From positions 1-64,000 of the forward strand of contig NZ_VLNY01000006.1 in assembly GCF_008297975.1 (NCBI RefSeq): a stretch of 64,000 nt of DNA. The letters run 5' to 3'. This DNA comes from Antrihabitans cavernicola (GTDB lineage Bacteria; Actinomycetota; Actinomycetes; Mycobacteriales; Mycobacteriaceae). The position numbers were made by a program, and so were the translations under genes. This document shows positions 32,513 to 41,322 of the stretch, one piece after another (position 1 is the first letter of the stretch; every line of letters starts with the position of its first letter). Below the pieces are notes generated by a model, which was given only the letters and a program-made list of their open reading frames with translations, made no database searches and was not told the origin of the DNA.

Positions 32513-34351
32513 GTGACAACCGAGCACCCCGACGCCGCACCGGTAGACGCGGGCGACGTCCAGACGATTCGACGCCGGCTGCGCGTCGATCACGATCACC
32601 CGCATTACAAGTGGATCGCGCTCACCAACACGACGCTGGGCATTCTGCTCGTGACGATCAACTCGTCGATCGTCATCATTTCGCTACCCGCGATTTTCCG
32701 CGGCATTCATTTGAACCCGCTCGCGCCCGGCAACGTCAGCTATCTGCTGTGGATGCTGATGGGCTTCCTGCTTGCGTCGGCAGTGTTGGTGGTGATGTTC
32801 GGCAGGCTCGGCGACATGCTCGGCCGAGTCAAGGTCTACAACCAAGGCTTCATGGTCTTCACGATTTCCGCGATCGCACTGTCGATCGATCCGTTCGATC
32901 AGGGCGGCGGCGCGCTGTGGATGATCGGTTGGCGCGTGGTGCAGGGCATCGGCGGTGCCATGTTGATGGCGAACTCGACCGCAATTCTCACCGACGCCTT
33001 CCCGTCGAATCAGCGCGGAATGGCGTTGGGTATCAACCAGGTTGCCGCGGTCGGCGGTTCGTTCCTCGGCCTGATCATCGGTGGTGTGCTGTCCGAATGG
33101 GACTGGCGCGCGGTGTTCTGGGTGAGTGTCCCGATCAGCATTCTCGGCACCGTCTGGTCCTACAAGTCGTTGCACGAACTCGGTCAGCGCAGCCCCGGCA
33201 AGCTCGATCTCGGCGGCACCATCTCGTTCGCCGTCGGCCTGACGGCCTTGCTTGCAGGCATCACCTACGGCATTCAGCCCTACGGCGACTCCTCCACCGG
33301 CTGGAGCAACCCGTGGGTGCTTGCAGGCGTCATCGGCGGAATCGCCGTGCTGGTGCTGTTCTGCGTCATCGAATCCAAGGTGGAGCAGCCGATGTTCCAC
33401 CTCGGATTGTTCAAGATCCGCGCGTTCGGTCTCGGTAACTTCGCTGGGCTGATGGCGTCCGTCGGCCGCGGTGGCCTGCAATTCATGCTGATCATCTGGC
33501 TGCAGGGCATCTGGTTGCCGCTGCACGGCTTCAGCTATGAATCGACACCGCTGTGGGCGGGTATCTACCTGCTGCCCTTGACGGTGGGATTCCTTGCGGC
33601 AGGACCGATCTCGGGTTGGCTGTCCGATCATTACGGTGCCCGGCCGTTCGCTGTCGGTGGCCTGGTGATCGTCGGCATCACGTTCGTGTTGTTGCTGCTC
33701 ATCCCCGTCGATTTCAACTACTGGCTGTTCGCGGGGATCGTGTTCCTCAACGGCGTCGGCTCGGGCCTGTTCTCCTCGCCCAACACCGCGGCGATCATGT
33801 CGAGCGTCCCGGCGAACCAGCGCGGCGCAGCGTCAGGCATGCGCGGCACGCTGTTCAACGGCGGCACCGCGTTGTCGATCGGCATCTTCTTCTCGCTGAT
33901 GATCGTCGGCTTGTCGAACACGCTGCCCGGCGCGATGAACTCGGGTCTGACCGCGCAGGGCGTCTCGGCGGGCACCGCGCAGTCCGTTGCCGACCTGCCA
34001 CCGGTCGGCAGCCTGTTCGCCGCGTTCCTCGGCTTCAATCCGATCCAGGAACTGCTCGGCTCCAGCGGCGAACTGAACAATCCCGGCGTCAACCGAGACG
34101 TGCTCACCGGTCAGCAGTTCTTCCCGCACCTGATCTCCGGCCCCTTCCACTCCGGGCTCATCGTGGTGTTCGTCGCTGCCGCGATCATGATGTTCCTCGG
34201 CGCGATCGCCCAGTTCATGGCGGGCGGGAAGTACGTCCACGACGAGGCGCAGGAACTGGCCGACGCCGACCGCGCAGGTATCACCGACGGCGGCTCGGCC
34301 ACCGACGGTGGTTCACTGGAGGCACCGGCAACCGTGGGAGTGAAAACGTAG
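32513..34351 (+). CDS. MFS drug efflux transporter (DHA2, EmrB/QacA type)
   Basis: A 612-residue transporter with about 14 hydrophobic helices. Motif A is FGRLGDMLGRVK after helix 2, motif C is ALGINQVAAVGGSFLGLIIGG in helix 5, and WRVVQGIGGAM is the QG motif of helix 4. A long extracytoplasmic loop (about 480-545) precedes the last helix, and a polar tail ends the protein. It is followed without a gap by a MarR regulator, which points to regulated efflux of a toxic compound. Confidence 0.93.
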   Translation: MTTEHPDAAPVDAGDVQTIRRRLRVDHDHPHYKWIALTNTTLGILLVTINSSIVIISLPAIFRGIHLNPLAPGNVSYLLWMLMGFLLASAVLVVMFGRLGDMLGRVKVYNQGFMVFTISAIALSIDPFDQGGGALWMIGWRVVQGIGGAMLMANSTAILTDAFPSNQRGMALGINQVAAVGGSFLGLIIGGVLSEWDWRAVFWVSVPISILGTVWSYKSLHELGQRSPGKLDLGGTISFAVGLTALLAGITYGIQPYGDSSTGWSNPWVLAGVIGGIAVLVLFCVIESKVEQPMFHLGLFKIRAFGLGNFAGLMASVGRGGLQFMLIIWLQGIWLPLHGFSYESTPLWAGIYLLPLTVGFLAAGPISGWLSDHYGARPFAVGGLVIVGITFVLLLLIPVDFNYWLFAGIVFLNGVGSGLFSSPNTAAIMSSVPANQRGAASGMRGTLFNGGTALSIGIFFSLMIVGLSNTLPGAMNSGLTAQGVSAGTAQSVADLPPVGSLFAAFLGFNPIQELLGSSGELNNPGVNRDVLTGQQFFPHLISGPFHSGLIVVFVAAAIMMFLGAIAQFMAGGKYVHDEAQELADADRAGITDGGSATDGGSLEAPATVGVKT

Positions 34352-34801
34352 ATGGCTCGACCCGCAGCGAACGAAGTCGACGAGCTGGCACTCAGTGAGG
34401 CCGCAGAGCTCTATCTGAGCCTGGGCAGGATCATGCGTGCACTGCGCAGGGCTGGCGACGCAGGCTCGCTCAGCTCCGGCGCGGGATCCGCGCTGGCGAC
34501 GCTTGCGAGGTCGGGTCCCCAGCGCCTCGGGGATCTCGCCGCTGCGGAGCGAGTCACGCCGCCGACGATGTCGCGGATCGTGGCGTCGCTGGAGCGGTCC
34601 GGTCATGTGATGCGGACGCCGGATCCCAACGACAAACGAGCCAGCGAATTGAGCGCCACCGAGCAGGGGCGGTCACTGGTGAACGGCCTGACGTCGGAGC
34701 GGATCCAGCACCTCGCGAACGTTCTGGATCGGCTGGACCCCGAGCAGCGCGATGCCGCCGCCGCCGGTTTGAATGCGCTGGAGATCGCGCTCGACGACTG
34801 A
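34352..34801 (+). CDS. MarR-family regulator downstream of MFS pump
   Basis: A 149-residue winged-helix protein: LGRIMRALRRAG in helix 1, QRLGDLAAAERVTPPTMSRIVASLERSGHVMR as the DNA-binding domain and DPNDKRASELSATEQG as the wing. The MFS stop and this ATG are adjacent (TAG-ATG). It probably represses the operon from the palindrome at 32448-32467. Confidence 0.9.
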   Translation: MARPAANEVDELALSEAAELYLSLGRIMRALRRAGDAGSLSSGAGSALATLARSGPQRLGDLAAAERVTPPTMSRIVASLERSGHVMRTPDPNDKRASELSATEQGRSLVNGLTSERIQHLANVLDRLDPEQRDAAAAGLNALEIALDD

Positions 34802-34802
34802 A

Positions 34803-35195
34803 CTACAGGTCGCCGAGCAGCGGGCCGAGCCTGCGCAGTTCTTCGAGATGCACCGCGGTGAGTGCGTGCAGCACGTCGTTTCCCTTGTGGGTCAACAACA
34901 GTCGTACGCGGCGATGATCGTCGGGGTCGCGCGCTCGGTCTACCAAGCCGAGCGCATGGGTCCTGTCGACCAGCTCGCCCGCGGTGTGTGACTTGATGAG
35001 CAGCGCGTCGGCAACGTCCCCGATGGTGGGACCGCCTGCGTCTGCGTGTCCGCGGATCGCGAGCAGCAGTTGGTGTTGCGAATGGGTGAGGCCATGGTCG
35101 TGCGCCGCCGCACGACTCCATTGATCGAAGCGGCGCAACTTCGTTCGGAACTCCAGCAGGTGCCGGTACTGATTGTCGGTTGGCACGGCTTTCAT
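34803..35195 (-). CDS. MarR-family regulator divergent from clcA-like gene
   Basis: A MarR-type winged-helix protein of 130 residues (136 if the start is at 35213): LLAIRGHADAGGPTIGDVADALLIKSHTAGELVDR is the DNA-binding helix pair and DPDDHRRVRLLLTHKG the wing. ATG 35195 is chosen because upstream sequence resembles an operator (ATCGT...ACGAT). It is divergent from the chloride channel gene. Its stop is one base from the stop of the other MarR gene. Confidence 0.87.
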   Translation of the reverse strand: MKAVPTDNQYRHLLEFRTKLRRFDQWSRAAAHDHGLTHSQHQLLLAIRGHADAGGPTIGDVADALLIKSHTAGELVDRTHALGLVDRARDPDDHRRVRLLLTHKGNDVLHALTAVHLEELRRLGPLLGDL

Positions 35196-35216
35196 CGTAA
35201 TATGTCGTAACACGAT
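35194..35216. promoter_or_regulatory. Putative MarR operator ATCGT-N13-ACGAT
   Basis: ATCGT (35194-35198) and ACGAT (35212-35216) form an inverted repeat. Within it TCGTAA occurs twice as a direct repeat (35195-35200 and 35205-35210). It lies between the MarR gene and the divergent ClC gene. Confidence 0.45.
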
Positions 35217-35236
35217 AGATTTACGAGAGGCCTGCA

Positions 35237-37042
35237 GTGTCCATTCGCACCGACCGAGTTCGCGATGTTCGCCACCTCGGCGACTTCACGACGACCCCTC
35301 GGATGCTGCTCATCACAGCGCTCGCTCTCCCGGTGGGAGCGGTGGCCGCGCTGGCTGCCTGGGCCTTGCTTCGGCTGATCGGCCTGATCACCAATGCCGT
35401 TTTCTACCAACGGGTATCGACCGAACTGGTCGCTCCCGGTGGCGGACACCACGCGTGGTGGCTGGTGTTGTTCGCGCCGGTGATCGGCGGTCTGGTGGTC
35501 GGCCTGATGGCGCGCTACGGCTCGGAAAAGATCCGCGGGCACGGCATGCCCGAGGCGATCGAGGCAATCCTGCTCGGCGGCAGCAAGGTCGCACCGCGGG
35601 TGGCGGTGCTGAAGCCGGTGTCGTCCGCGGTCGCGATCGGTACCGGCGGACCGTTCGGCGCCGAGGGCCCGATCATCATGACCGGTGGTGCACTCGGCTC
35701 GTTGTTCGCGCAGTTTCTGCACCTGACCGCCGACGAACGCAAGACGCTGCTGGTCGCCGGTTCGACCGCGGGTATGGCGGCGACCTTCAACTCGCCCCTC
35801 GCGGCGATCGTGCTGGCCGTGGAACTGCTGCTTTTCGAGTGGCGGCCGCGCAGCCTGATTCCGGTTGCGGCGGCGGTGTGCGTCGCGACGATCATTCGCG
35901 CTCCGCTGCTCGGTTCGGGCGCAATCTTTCTGTCGGACAATCGAATCGACCTGCACCTGTCCGTCTATGTGCTGTGCGTCGTCTCCGGTGTGCTGTCCGC
36001 GCTGCTGGCCCTGATCGCGACGATCCTGGTGTACGCATCGGAGGATGCGTTTCGCCGACTGCCGATCCATTGGATGTGGTGGCCTGCGATCGGAGGTGTG
36101 GTGATCGGGATCGGCGGGCTGTTCGTGCCGCAGGCACTCGGTGTCGGCTACGACGTGATCGACGCCGAACTCACCGGATCCATCGGGCTCGGCCTGGTGG
36201 TCGGCATTCTCGTGGTGAAGACGCTGATCTGGTCGATATCGCTGGGCTCCGGCACCTCGGGTGGCGTGCTCGCGCCGATGTTCATGATCGGCGGCGCGCT
36301 GGGATCGTTGGAGGCGCAGATCTTTCCGACCGTCGGCCACGGGTTCTGGGCCCTGATCGCGTTGGCAGGTGTGCTCGGCGGCGTGATGCGATCGCCGTTC
36401 ACCGGTGTGGTGTTCGCGCTGGAACTCACTCACTGCTGGGACGCGATCCTTCCGCTCATCATCGGTGCCATGACCGCGTGCGGTGTGTCGGTGCTGGTTC
36501 TGAAGCGGTCGGTGCTGACCGAGAAGATCGCGCGCCGCGGATATCACCTGACGCGCGAATACGATGTGGACCCGTTGGAGATCCTGTTCGTCAGCGAGGT
36601 GATGAGTACGGACATCGTCGAATTCACCGACGCGGTGCCGGTCCGGGACGCTCTCGATTCGCTCGGTTCCGCGCACGACGACGGCGACGGGTGGCGCCAG
36701 CGGCTGTATCCGGTGGTCGACGAGGGCGGCGCCGTGCTGGGCGTCGTCACCCGATTGGCGTTGCTGCGCGCGGGTAACGAGGGCGATGGGTCGACCCGCA
36801 TGGCGGAGATCATGGTGGACCCCATTGCGACAACGCATTCCGACCAGAATCTGCGGCATGTTGCCGAGCTGATGTCGGTGCTCGAGGTCAGCCGCGTGCT
36901 GGTGGTCGATCGTGACGACGTTTCCCGAGTGGTCGGGGTGGTGTCGCTGACGCAACTGTTAGCGGGTCGGCAGCGCGACCAGCAGGAAGCGCGCGATCGG
37001 GAGCGGGTGCTGCGCGTGCGGTTGGTGCGCTCCGCCGACTAG
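35237..37042 (+). CDS. ClC-family chloride channel/transporter with CBS pair
   Basis: A 601-residue ClC protein. The membrane part (about 20-430) has GTGGPFGAEGPI with the gating Glu, AGSTAGMAATFNSPLAAIVLAVE, and GSGTSGGVLAPMFMIGGALG. A C-terminal cytosolic region (about 450-580) carries two CBS domains (VSEVMSTDIVEF..., MAEIMVDPIATTH...). The gating Glu suggests a Cl-/H+ exchanger rather than a pure channel. GTG 35237 has GAGAGG 6 nt upstream. A divergent MarR regulator may control it. Confidence 0.92.
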   Translation: MSIRTDRVRDVRHLGDFTTTPRMLLITALALPVGAVAALAAWALLRLIGLITNAVFYQRVSTELVAPGGGHHAWWLVLFAPVIGGLVVGLMARYGSEKIRGHGMPEAIEAILLGGSKVAPRVAVLKPVSSAVAIGTGGPFGAEGPIIMTGGALGSLFAQFLHLTADERKTLLVAGSTAGMAATFNSPLAAIVLAVELLLFEWRPRSLIPVAAAVCVATIIRAPLLGSGAIFLSDNRIDLHLSVYVLCVVSGVLSALLALIATILVYASEDAFRRLPIHWMWWPAIGGVVIGIGGLFVPQALGVGYDVIDAELTGSIGLGLVVGILVVKTLIWSISLGSGTSGGVLAPMFMIGGALGSLEAQIFPTVGHGFWALIALAGVLGGVMRSPFTGVVFALELTHCWDAILPLIIGAMTACGVSVLVLKRSVLTEKIARRGYHLTREYDVDPLEILFVSEVMSTDIVEFTDAVPVRDALDSLGSAHDDGDGWRQRLYPVVDEGGAVLGVVTRLALLRAGNEGDGSTRMAEIMVDPIATTHSDQNLRHVAELMSVLEVSRVLVVDRDDVSRVVGVVSLTQLLAGRQRDQQEARDRERVLRVRLVRSAD

Positions 37043-37062
37043 CGTGTGTGGAGGAGGCTGAC

Positions 37063-37647
37063 ATGGCAACACTTTCGGTGGTCAACAGTATGACGCTCGA
37101 CGGCGTGATCCAGGCACCTGCGCAGGCAGACGAGGACCCGAGCAATGGATTCACGCACGGTGGCTGGGCTGCCCCGTATGCCGACACGAAGATGATGGAG
37201 GCGATGGGTGCCGGCGTCGCTGGAGATGGCGTGCTCCTGATCGGTCGGCGCACGTACGACGACTTCGCCGCGGCATGGCCGAAAGCGCCCGCCGACAACC
37301 CGTTCACGAAGGCGATGCACGACTATCGGAAGTACGTCGTGTCGAGCACGCTCACCGAGCCGCTCGAGTGGCACAACTCGACGCTGCTGGCCGGTGACGC
37401 GATCGGGGCAGTTGCTCGGTTGAAAGACCAACTCTCCGGCAACATCACCATTCTCGGCAGCGGAACGTTGATCCGATCACTCTTGCCGCACAACCTGATC
37501 GACACGCTCACGCTGCTCATCCACCCGCTGGTACTCGGTGCTGGAATCCGGATGTTCGACGACGACTCGTTCGCGCGCCTGAACCTGACCAAATCGACGA
37601 TCACCGATACCGGCGTAGTGATCGCGACCTACGAGCCTGCGGCGTAG
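37063..37647 (+). CDS. RibD C-terminal/dihydrofolate-reductase-like protein
   Basis: A 194-residue DHFR-fold reductase of the RibD_C type: VVNSMTLDGVIQAP at the start, GVLLIGRRTYDDFAAAWP for the cofactor, NITILGSGTLIRSLLPHNLIDTLTLLIHPLVLGAG at the end. The ATG at 37063 lies 8-10 nt after GGAGGAGG. Such stand-alone proteins usually have unknown substrates. It is 20 bp after the ClC gene and may be co-transcribed. Confidence 0.88.
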   Translation: MATLSVVNSMTLDGVIQAPAQADEDPSNGFTHGGWAAPYADTKMMEAMGAGVAGDGVLLIGRRTYDDFAAAWPKAPADNPFTKAMHDYRKYVVSSTLTEPLEWHNSTLLAGDAIGAVARLKDQLSGNITILGSGTLIRSLLPHNLIDTLTLLIHPLVLGAGIRMFDDDSFARLNLTKSTITDTGVVIATYEPAA

Positions 37648-37654
37648 CCGAAAG

Positions 37655-37678
37655 GGTATCGATTGCGCATTCGGTACC
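37655..37678. repeat. Tandem palindrome copy 1 (imperfect, 24 bp)
   Basis: GGTATCGATTGC followed by GCATTCGGTACC, a 24-bp dyad with two mismatched pairs. Its right half forms a second perfect palindrome, ATTCGGTACCGAAT. It is the diverged twin of the element at 37720-37743, in the gap between two convergent genes. Confidence 0.7.
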
Positions 37679-37719
37679 GAATTACGATAGCGAAGAACGG
37701 TTCCCGACCGAGATCGAAA

Positions 37720-37743
37720 GGTACCGATTGCGCAATCGGTACC
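37720..37743. repeat. Tandem palindrome copy 2 (perfect, 24 bp)
   Basis: GGTACCGATTGC followed by GCAATCGGTACC, a perfect 24-bp palindrome. Flanks CGAAA on the left and CGAAT on the right are shared with copy 1, so the repeated unit is about 35 bp and the copies are 65 bp apart. In RNA it folds to a strong hairpin; being between convergent genes it may act as a bidirectional terminator without a U tract, or as a protein-binding site. Confidence 0.75.
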
Positions 37744-37756
37744 GAATCCTGTGCGA

Positions 37757-38575
37757 CTAGCCGATCTCCACGATCACCGGGGCATGATCGCTCGCGCCGA
37801 GCCGGTCGCGCTCGTTTCGATCGATACTCGCACCGGTGACCTGTGCGGTCAGTGCCGCTGATGCCAACACGAAGTCGATGCGTACGCCCTCGTTCCGTGG
37901 GAAGCGCAATTTGGTGTAGTCCCAGAACGTATATGCCCCAGGCGTATACGGTCGGGTGACCTCGGTGAAGCCGACGTCGAGCATCGCTTGGAACGCGTCA
38001 CGCTCAGCAGGCGTCGTATGTGTCTTGCCTTCGAAGAACGCGGGGGACCACACGTCGTCGTCGGTGGGTGCGATGTTCCAGTCGCCGGCCAAGGCGATGC
38101 GCGCATCGGGATCGTCGGTCAACCACTGCTGCGCGTCCTTGCGCAGTGCTTCCAGCCAGGCCAGCTTGTACGGGTAGTGCGGATCGTCGAGGGAACGGCC
38201 GTTGGGAACGTAGAGGCTCCACACGCGGATGCCGCCGCAGGTCGCGCCGACCGCGCGCGCCTCGACGACTTCCATCGGTATCAGCGTGTCGGCGGCGTCG
38301 CGATCGAAACCTGGTTGGTCGTCGAAGGCGATCTGCACGTCGTCGAGGCCGATGCGCGACGCGATTGCCACCCCGTTCCATTGGCTGAAGCCGGCATGCG
38401 CGACCTCGTAGCCGGCGTCGTCGAACACGTCGTAGGGAAACTCACGGTCCCGGCACTTCGATTCCTGCATGGCGAGGACGTCGACGTCGTTGCGATCGAG
38501 CCATTCCACCACCCGATCGACGCGCGTGCGGATCGAGTTGACGTTCCAGGTGGCAAGGCGCACAGGACTGTTCAC
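37757..38575 (-). CDS. xthA: Exodeoxyribonuclease III
   Basis: AP endonuclease/3'-exonuclease for base-excision repair, 272 residues. Family blocks: LATWNVNSIRTR, LAMQESKCRD (metal Glu), WSLYVPNGR, LAGDWNIAPTDDDV, YTFWDYTK, RIDFVLAS and GASDHAPVIVE (catalytic Asp-His). The GTG start at 38575 overlaps the stop of the GNAT gene (GTGA), which fixes it. Order def-GNAT-xthA equals Rv0429c-Rv0427c. Confidence 0.95.
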   Translation of the reverse strand: MNSPVRLATWNVNSIRTRVDRVVEWLDRNDVDVLAMQESKCRDREFPYDVFDDAGYEVAHAGFSQWNGVAIASRIGLDDVQIAFDDQPGFDRDAADTLIPMEVVEARAVGATCGGIRVWSLYVPNGRSLDDPHYPYKLAWLEALRKDAQQWLTDDPDARIALAGDWNIAPTDDDVWSPAFFEGKTHTTPAERDAFQAMLDVGFTEVTRPYTPGAYTFWDYTKLRFPRNEGVRIDFVLASAALTAQVTGASIDRNERDRLGASDHAPVIVEIG

Positions 38576-39504
38576 TCGTGCGGCGGTGTCGCGTAGCGGT
38601 ACCGGTGATGCTCCACCAGCCCGAAGTTGGCGTACATCGCAAGGGCGGCCTCGTTCTCCGCGGCGACCTGCAGGTAGACGTGGGTGGCGCCGCGCTCCTG
38701 ACCCCAGCGGATCATCTCGGCGCAGATGAGAGTCCCGACGCCGCGCCTGCGATGGTCTTCGCCGACTTCCACGGCGGTGAGGCCGACCCAACGGCGGTCG
38801 TCGGGCGCGGTGGTCACGGTGGCCCTGGCAACGGCGATGGTGGCGTCCGGGCCGCTCAGATGGCCGAAGCCGACAACGCCGTCGATCACCTCGACCAACA
38901 TCTTCGGCGCCCACACCGGGGGTAGATTTCCGCGATAGCGATACAGCGAAAGCCATTGCGCGCTGGGCTGATCGTCGACCGTCACCATCGACGGTCCGGT
39001 CGGCAGCATCAGGTTCTCGATGTCGGCGGCGAGGACGACAACCTCGTCCCAGGTCTGCCAGTCGTCCGGAACGGTCGAAATCCGATCGGGCAGCAGCAGC
39101 AACGGCCGCTGTCCGCGATCCTGATACCAGCGCGAGATTCGGGGCAACGACGAAAGGTTTGCCGACTCGTGCAGCGGCACAGCAGAATTGGCGCGACCTG
39201 TGAAGCTGGCGCCTGCGCGGAGCAGCCAGCCGTCCAGCCATTCCCGTTCCAAGCCGGGCCAGCCGTCCGCCGCGGCGTGTTCCAGCGCGCGGATCTCGCT
39301 GTTTCGAATCGCGCGGACGCCAACGGCTTTCAGTGCGACGACCCGGCTCGCGGCGACTCGGATCAGATGACCGTTGGCGCCGCGGACCGTCGGGGGATCG
39401 AGGGAGACCAGTTCCCCGATGACGTCGGTCATCGGGTGCGCATACCCGGGCGGAAGGCGATATCGCATCACCACCCGGGAACCGATCTCCGGGTCAGTCG
39501 TCAT
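38572..39504 (-). CDS. GNAT acetyltransferase (Rv0428c-like)
   Basis: A 310-residue protein with an N-terminal SH3-like beta domain (about 8-55, [14 protein letters not shown]...[16 protein letters not shown]) and a C-terminal GNAT domain (about 160-300) with [24 protein letters not shown] as the acetyl-CoA site and [21 protein letters not shown] as motif B. It overlaps def by 11 bases upstream and xthA by 4 downstream. The substrate is unknown; the fixed link to def suggests a role near protein N-termini, but that is only context. Confidence 0.9.
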   Translation of the reverse strand: MTTDPEIGSRVVMRYRLPPGYAHPMTDVIGELVSLDPPTVRGANGHLIRVAASRVVALKAVGVRAIRNSEIRALEHAAADGWPGLEREWLDGWLLRAGASFTGRANSAVPLHESANLSSLPRISRWYQDRGQRPLLLLPDRISTVPDDWQTWDEVVVLAADIENLMLPTGPSMVTVDDQPSAQWLSLYRYRGNLPPVWAPKMLVEVIDGVVGFGHLSGPDATIAVARATVTTAPDDRRWVGLTAVEVGEDHRRRGVGTLICAEMIRWGQERGATHVYLQVAAENEAALAMYANFGLVEHHRYRYATPPHE

Positions 39505-40087
39505 GGCCGAAGGGGTCGTCGATGGTTCCCGGCGTCCAGCTCAATCCCGGAACGCCCCAGCCAGCTCGTTTGATCGCCTTCTTCGCGGCGCGGGCGTTAC
39601 GGCCGATCAGTACGTCGACGTAGACGAATCCGTCGAGATGGCCCACCTCGTGCTGCAACATGCGGGCGAAGAAGCCGTTGCCTTCGATGTCGACAGGCTC
39701 ACCGTTCTCGTCGGTCCCGGTCACCCGTGCCCAGTCCGCGCGCCCGGTCGGGTACTGCTCGCCGGGGACGGAGAGGCAACCCTCGTCGTCGTCACCGTCC
39801 GGGTCCGGCATGGTCTCCGGGATGGCGGACGTCTCGAGAACCGGATTGATCACGGCGCCGCGACGGCGGTGGCGGGTGCCGTCGCCGCGCTCGTCCGGGC
39901 AGTCGTAGACGAAGAGGCGCAATCCGACACCGATCTGGTTCGCGGCGAGGCCGACGCCGTTGGCCTTGTCGAGCGTCTCGTGCATGTCGGCGATCAGCTC
40001 GGCGAGCTCGGCAGGCGTCTGGGTGACCGGCTCGGTCGGAGTGTGCAGGACCGGATCGCCGAAGATGCGGATCGGAAGAATTGCCAT
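39494..40087 (-). CDS. def: Peptide deformylase
   Basis: Removes the formyl group from nascent proteins. The 197-residue metalloenzyme has all three motifs: [18 protein letters not shown] (metal Cys) and QHEVGHLDG (metal His pair, catalytic Glu). It carries the actinobacterial insertion around DPDGDDDE and the long C-terminal GWGVPGLSW...DPFG tail of M. tuberculosis Def. The ATG at 40087 ([15 protein letters not shown]) is chosen over one 9 bases upstream by family length. Confidence 0.96.
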   Translation of the reverse strand: MAILPIRIFGDPVLHTPTEPVTQTPAELAELIADMHETLDKANGVGLAANQIGVGLRLFVYDCPDERGDGTRHRRRGAVINPVLETSAIPETMPDPDGDDDEGCLSVPGEQYPTGRADWARVTGTDENGEPVDIEGNGFFARMLQHEVGHLDGFVYVDVLIGRNARAAKKAIKRAGWGVPGLSWTPGTIDDPFGHDD

Positions 40088-40229
40088 GGTCGACAAGGAT
40101 ACTGGCGACGCGCCAGAGCCACGCCGCGCAGTACCGGCCCGCCGATCATGGTTGAATGATCACCGAAGAACAACTGTGTAATTCGCCGCCCCTGGCGAGC
40201 GGAGTGACAGGGAATCTACAAGGAGTGAG

Positions 40230-40556
40230 ATGGACGGCGCAGCAGCGCGGAATCAGAATGGCGCGGCCGGTAATGCGGCAAGCGCAACTGAGCGCGGCGA
40301 GGACGGTCTCACCCGCCGCGAGCACGACATCTTGTCCTTCGAGCGCCAGTGGTGGAAATACGCCGGCGCCAAGGAAGAGGCGATCAAGGAACTCTTCGAC
40401 ATGTCCGCGACCCGCTACTACCAGGTGTTGAATGCCTTGGTGGACAAGCCGGAATCGCTCGCGGCCGATCCGATGTTGGTCAAGCGGCTCCGTCGGCTGC
40501 GCGCAAGTCGGCAGAAAGCGCGTGCCGCGCGGCGTCTGGGATTCGACGTAACGTAG
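40230..40556 (+). CDS. DUF3263 protein (Rv0430-like)
   Basis: A 108-residue protein whose C-terminal two thirds form the DUF3263 domain: DILSFERQWWKYAGAKEEAIKELFDMSATRYYQVLNALVD. This looks like a helix-turn-helix and may bind DNA. An AAGGAGTG ribosome site precedes the ATG. It precedes a LytR_C protein as in M. tuberculosis. The function is unknown. Confidence 0.92.
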   Translation: MDGAAARNQNGAAGNAASATERGEDGLTRREHDILSFERQWWKYAGAKEEAIKELFDMSATRYYQVLNALVDKPESLAADPMLVKRLRRLRASRQKARAARRLGFDVT

Positions 40557-40568
40557 TTCGGTTAAATC

Positions 40569-40595
40569 GTCCGGCCACGCTGCCGTGGATCGGAC
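40569..40595 (+). terminator. Stem-loop between DUF3263 and LytR_C genes
   Basis: GTCCG-g-CCACG-ctgc-CGTGG-at-CGGAC folds into a two-part stem with a 4-nt loop, 13 bases after the DUF3263 stop. There is no U tract, as in many actinobacterial terminators, so it could also be a processing or attenuation hairpin. Confidence 0.45.
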
Positions 40596-40618
40596 GCAGC
40601 GTCGTTTAGTGTCTAGGC

Positions 40619-41218
40619 GTGAGCAATCCGAACCCGCCCTCCGGTGGGCCCCCGCTGCGGGCACTGGCCATGGTGCTGATTGCACTCGCGATCGTTTTCG
40701 GCGGGCTCGGCGCGCTCTCGCTGTCCAAATCCGATTCGGGTGGTAGCTCGTCATCGGGCGTCTCGCCCAGCGTGGCACCACTGTCCGGCAGCGCCAATAC
40801 CCCTGGTGGCTCCGCGGTTCCGCCTACCTCGGCCGCGGGCGGCTCGACGGGCTCGGACTCGGAAGCGTCGTCGACCACCACCAGCGCGGGTGCCTCCAGT
40901 GCGGCGTCAGGCTCCGGGTCCGCGGGCGCGTCCGGAACCGTCGACAAGACCGTCGCCGTCCGAGTCTTCAACAACAGCAGCATTACCGGCCTCGCCGCCA
41001 AAACCGCGGACGAGCTGAAAGCAGATGGCTGGAACGTCGCGGAGACCGGCAACTACAGCGAGGGTCAGATCCCGAAAACCACCGTCTACTACGGGGACTC
41101 GGCCAGCGAAAAGACCGCCGCCGAGGCGATCGCCAACACGATCGGTGCGTCGGCGGAGAAACGGTTCGCCGGAATCGAGAACTCGTCGCCCGGCGTGATC
41201 GTCATCGTCACGCAGTAG
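40619..41218 (+). CDS. LytR_C domain membrane-anchored protein (Rv0431-like)
   Basis: A 199-residue protein with one N-terminal membrane helix (LRALAMVLIALAIVFGGLGAL), a long Ser/Gly/Thr linker and a C-terminal LytR_C domain (about 110-199: VAVRVFNNSSITGLAAKTAD...TTVYYGD...VIVIVTQ). The domain lies outside the membrane. The M. tuberculosis homologue (VirR) affects envelope vesicle release. Start GTG 40619. Confidence 0.9.
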   Translation: MSNPNPPSGGPPLRALAMVLIALAIVFGGLGALSLSKSDSGGSSSSGVSPSVAPLSGSANTPGGSAVPPTSAAGGSTGSDSEASSTTTSAGASSAASGSGSAGASGTVDKTVAVRVFNNSSITGLAAKTADELKADGWNVAETGNYSEGQIPKTTVYYGDSASEKTAAEAIANTIGASAEKRFAGIENSSPGVIVIVTQ

Positions 41219-41322
41219 TGCGTCCGCCAGGCGGGGTGAACTTTCCCGCCGCTATGATCATGTCCACTGCGCGCTGGTTGATATGACGACTGCGCTCGCC
41301 CACCTGAGAAGGAGCGGTTTCG

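Noticed and set aside
35192-36955. 587-residue open frame on the reverse strand
   Set aside because: It is His/Arg/Asp-rich with no recognisable fold and lies wholly opposite the clear ClC gene; a shadow of high-GC codon bias.
41230-41250. GGCGGG...CCCGCC hairpin before sodC
   Set aside because: A 6-bp GC stem with no U tract directly before a possible -10; too weak to call a terminator in such GC-rich DNA.
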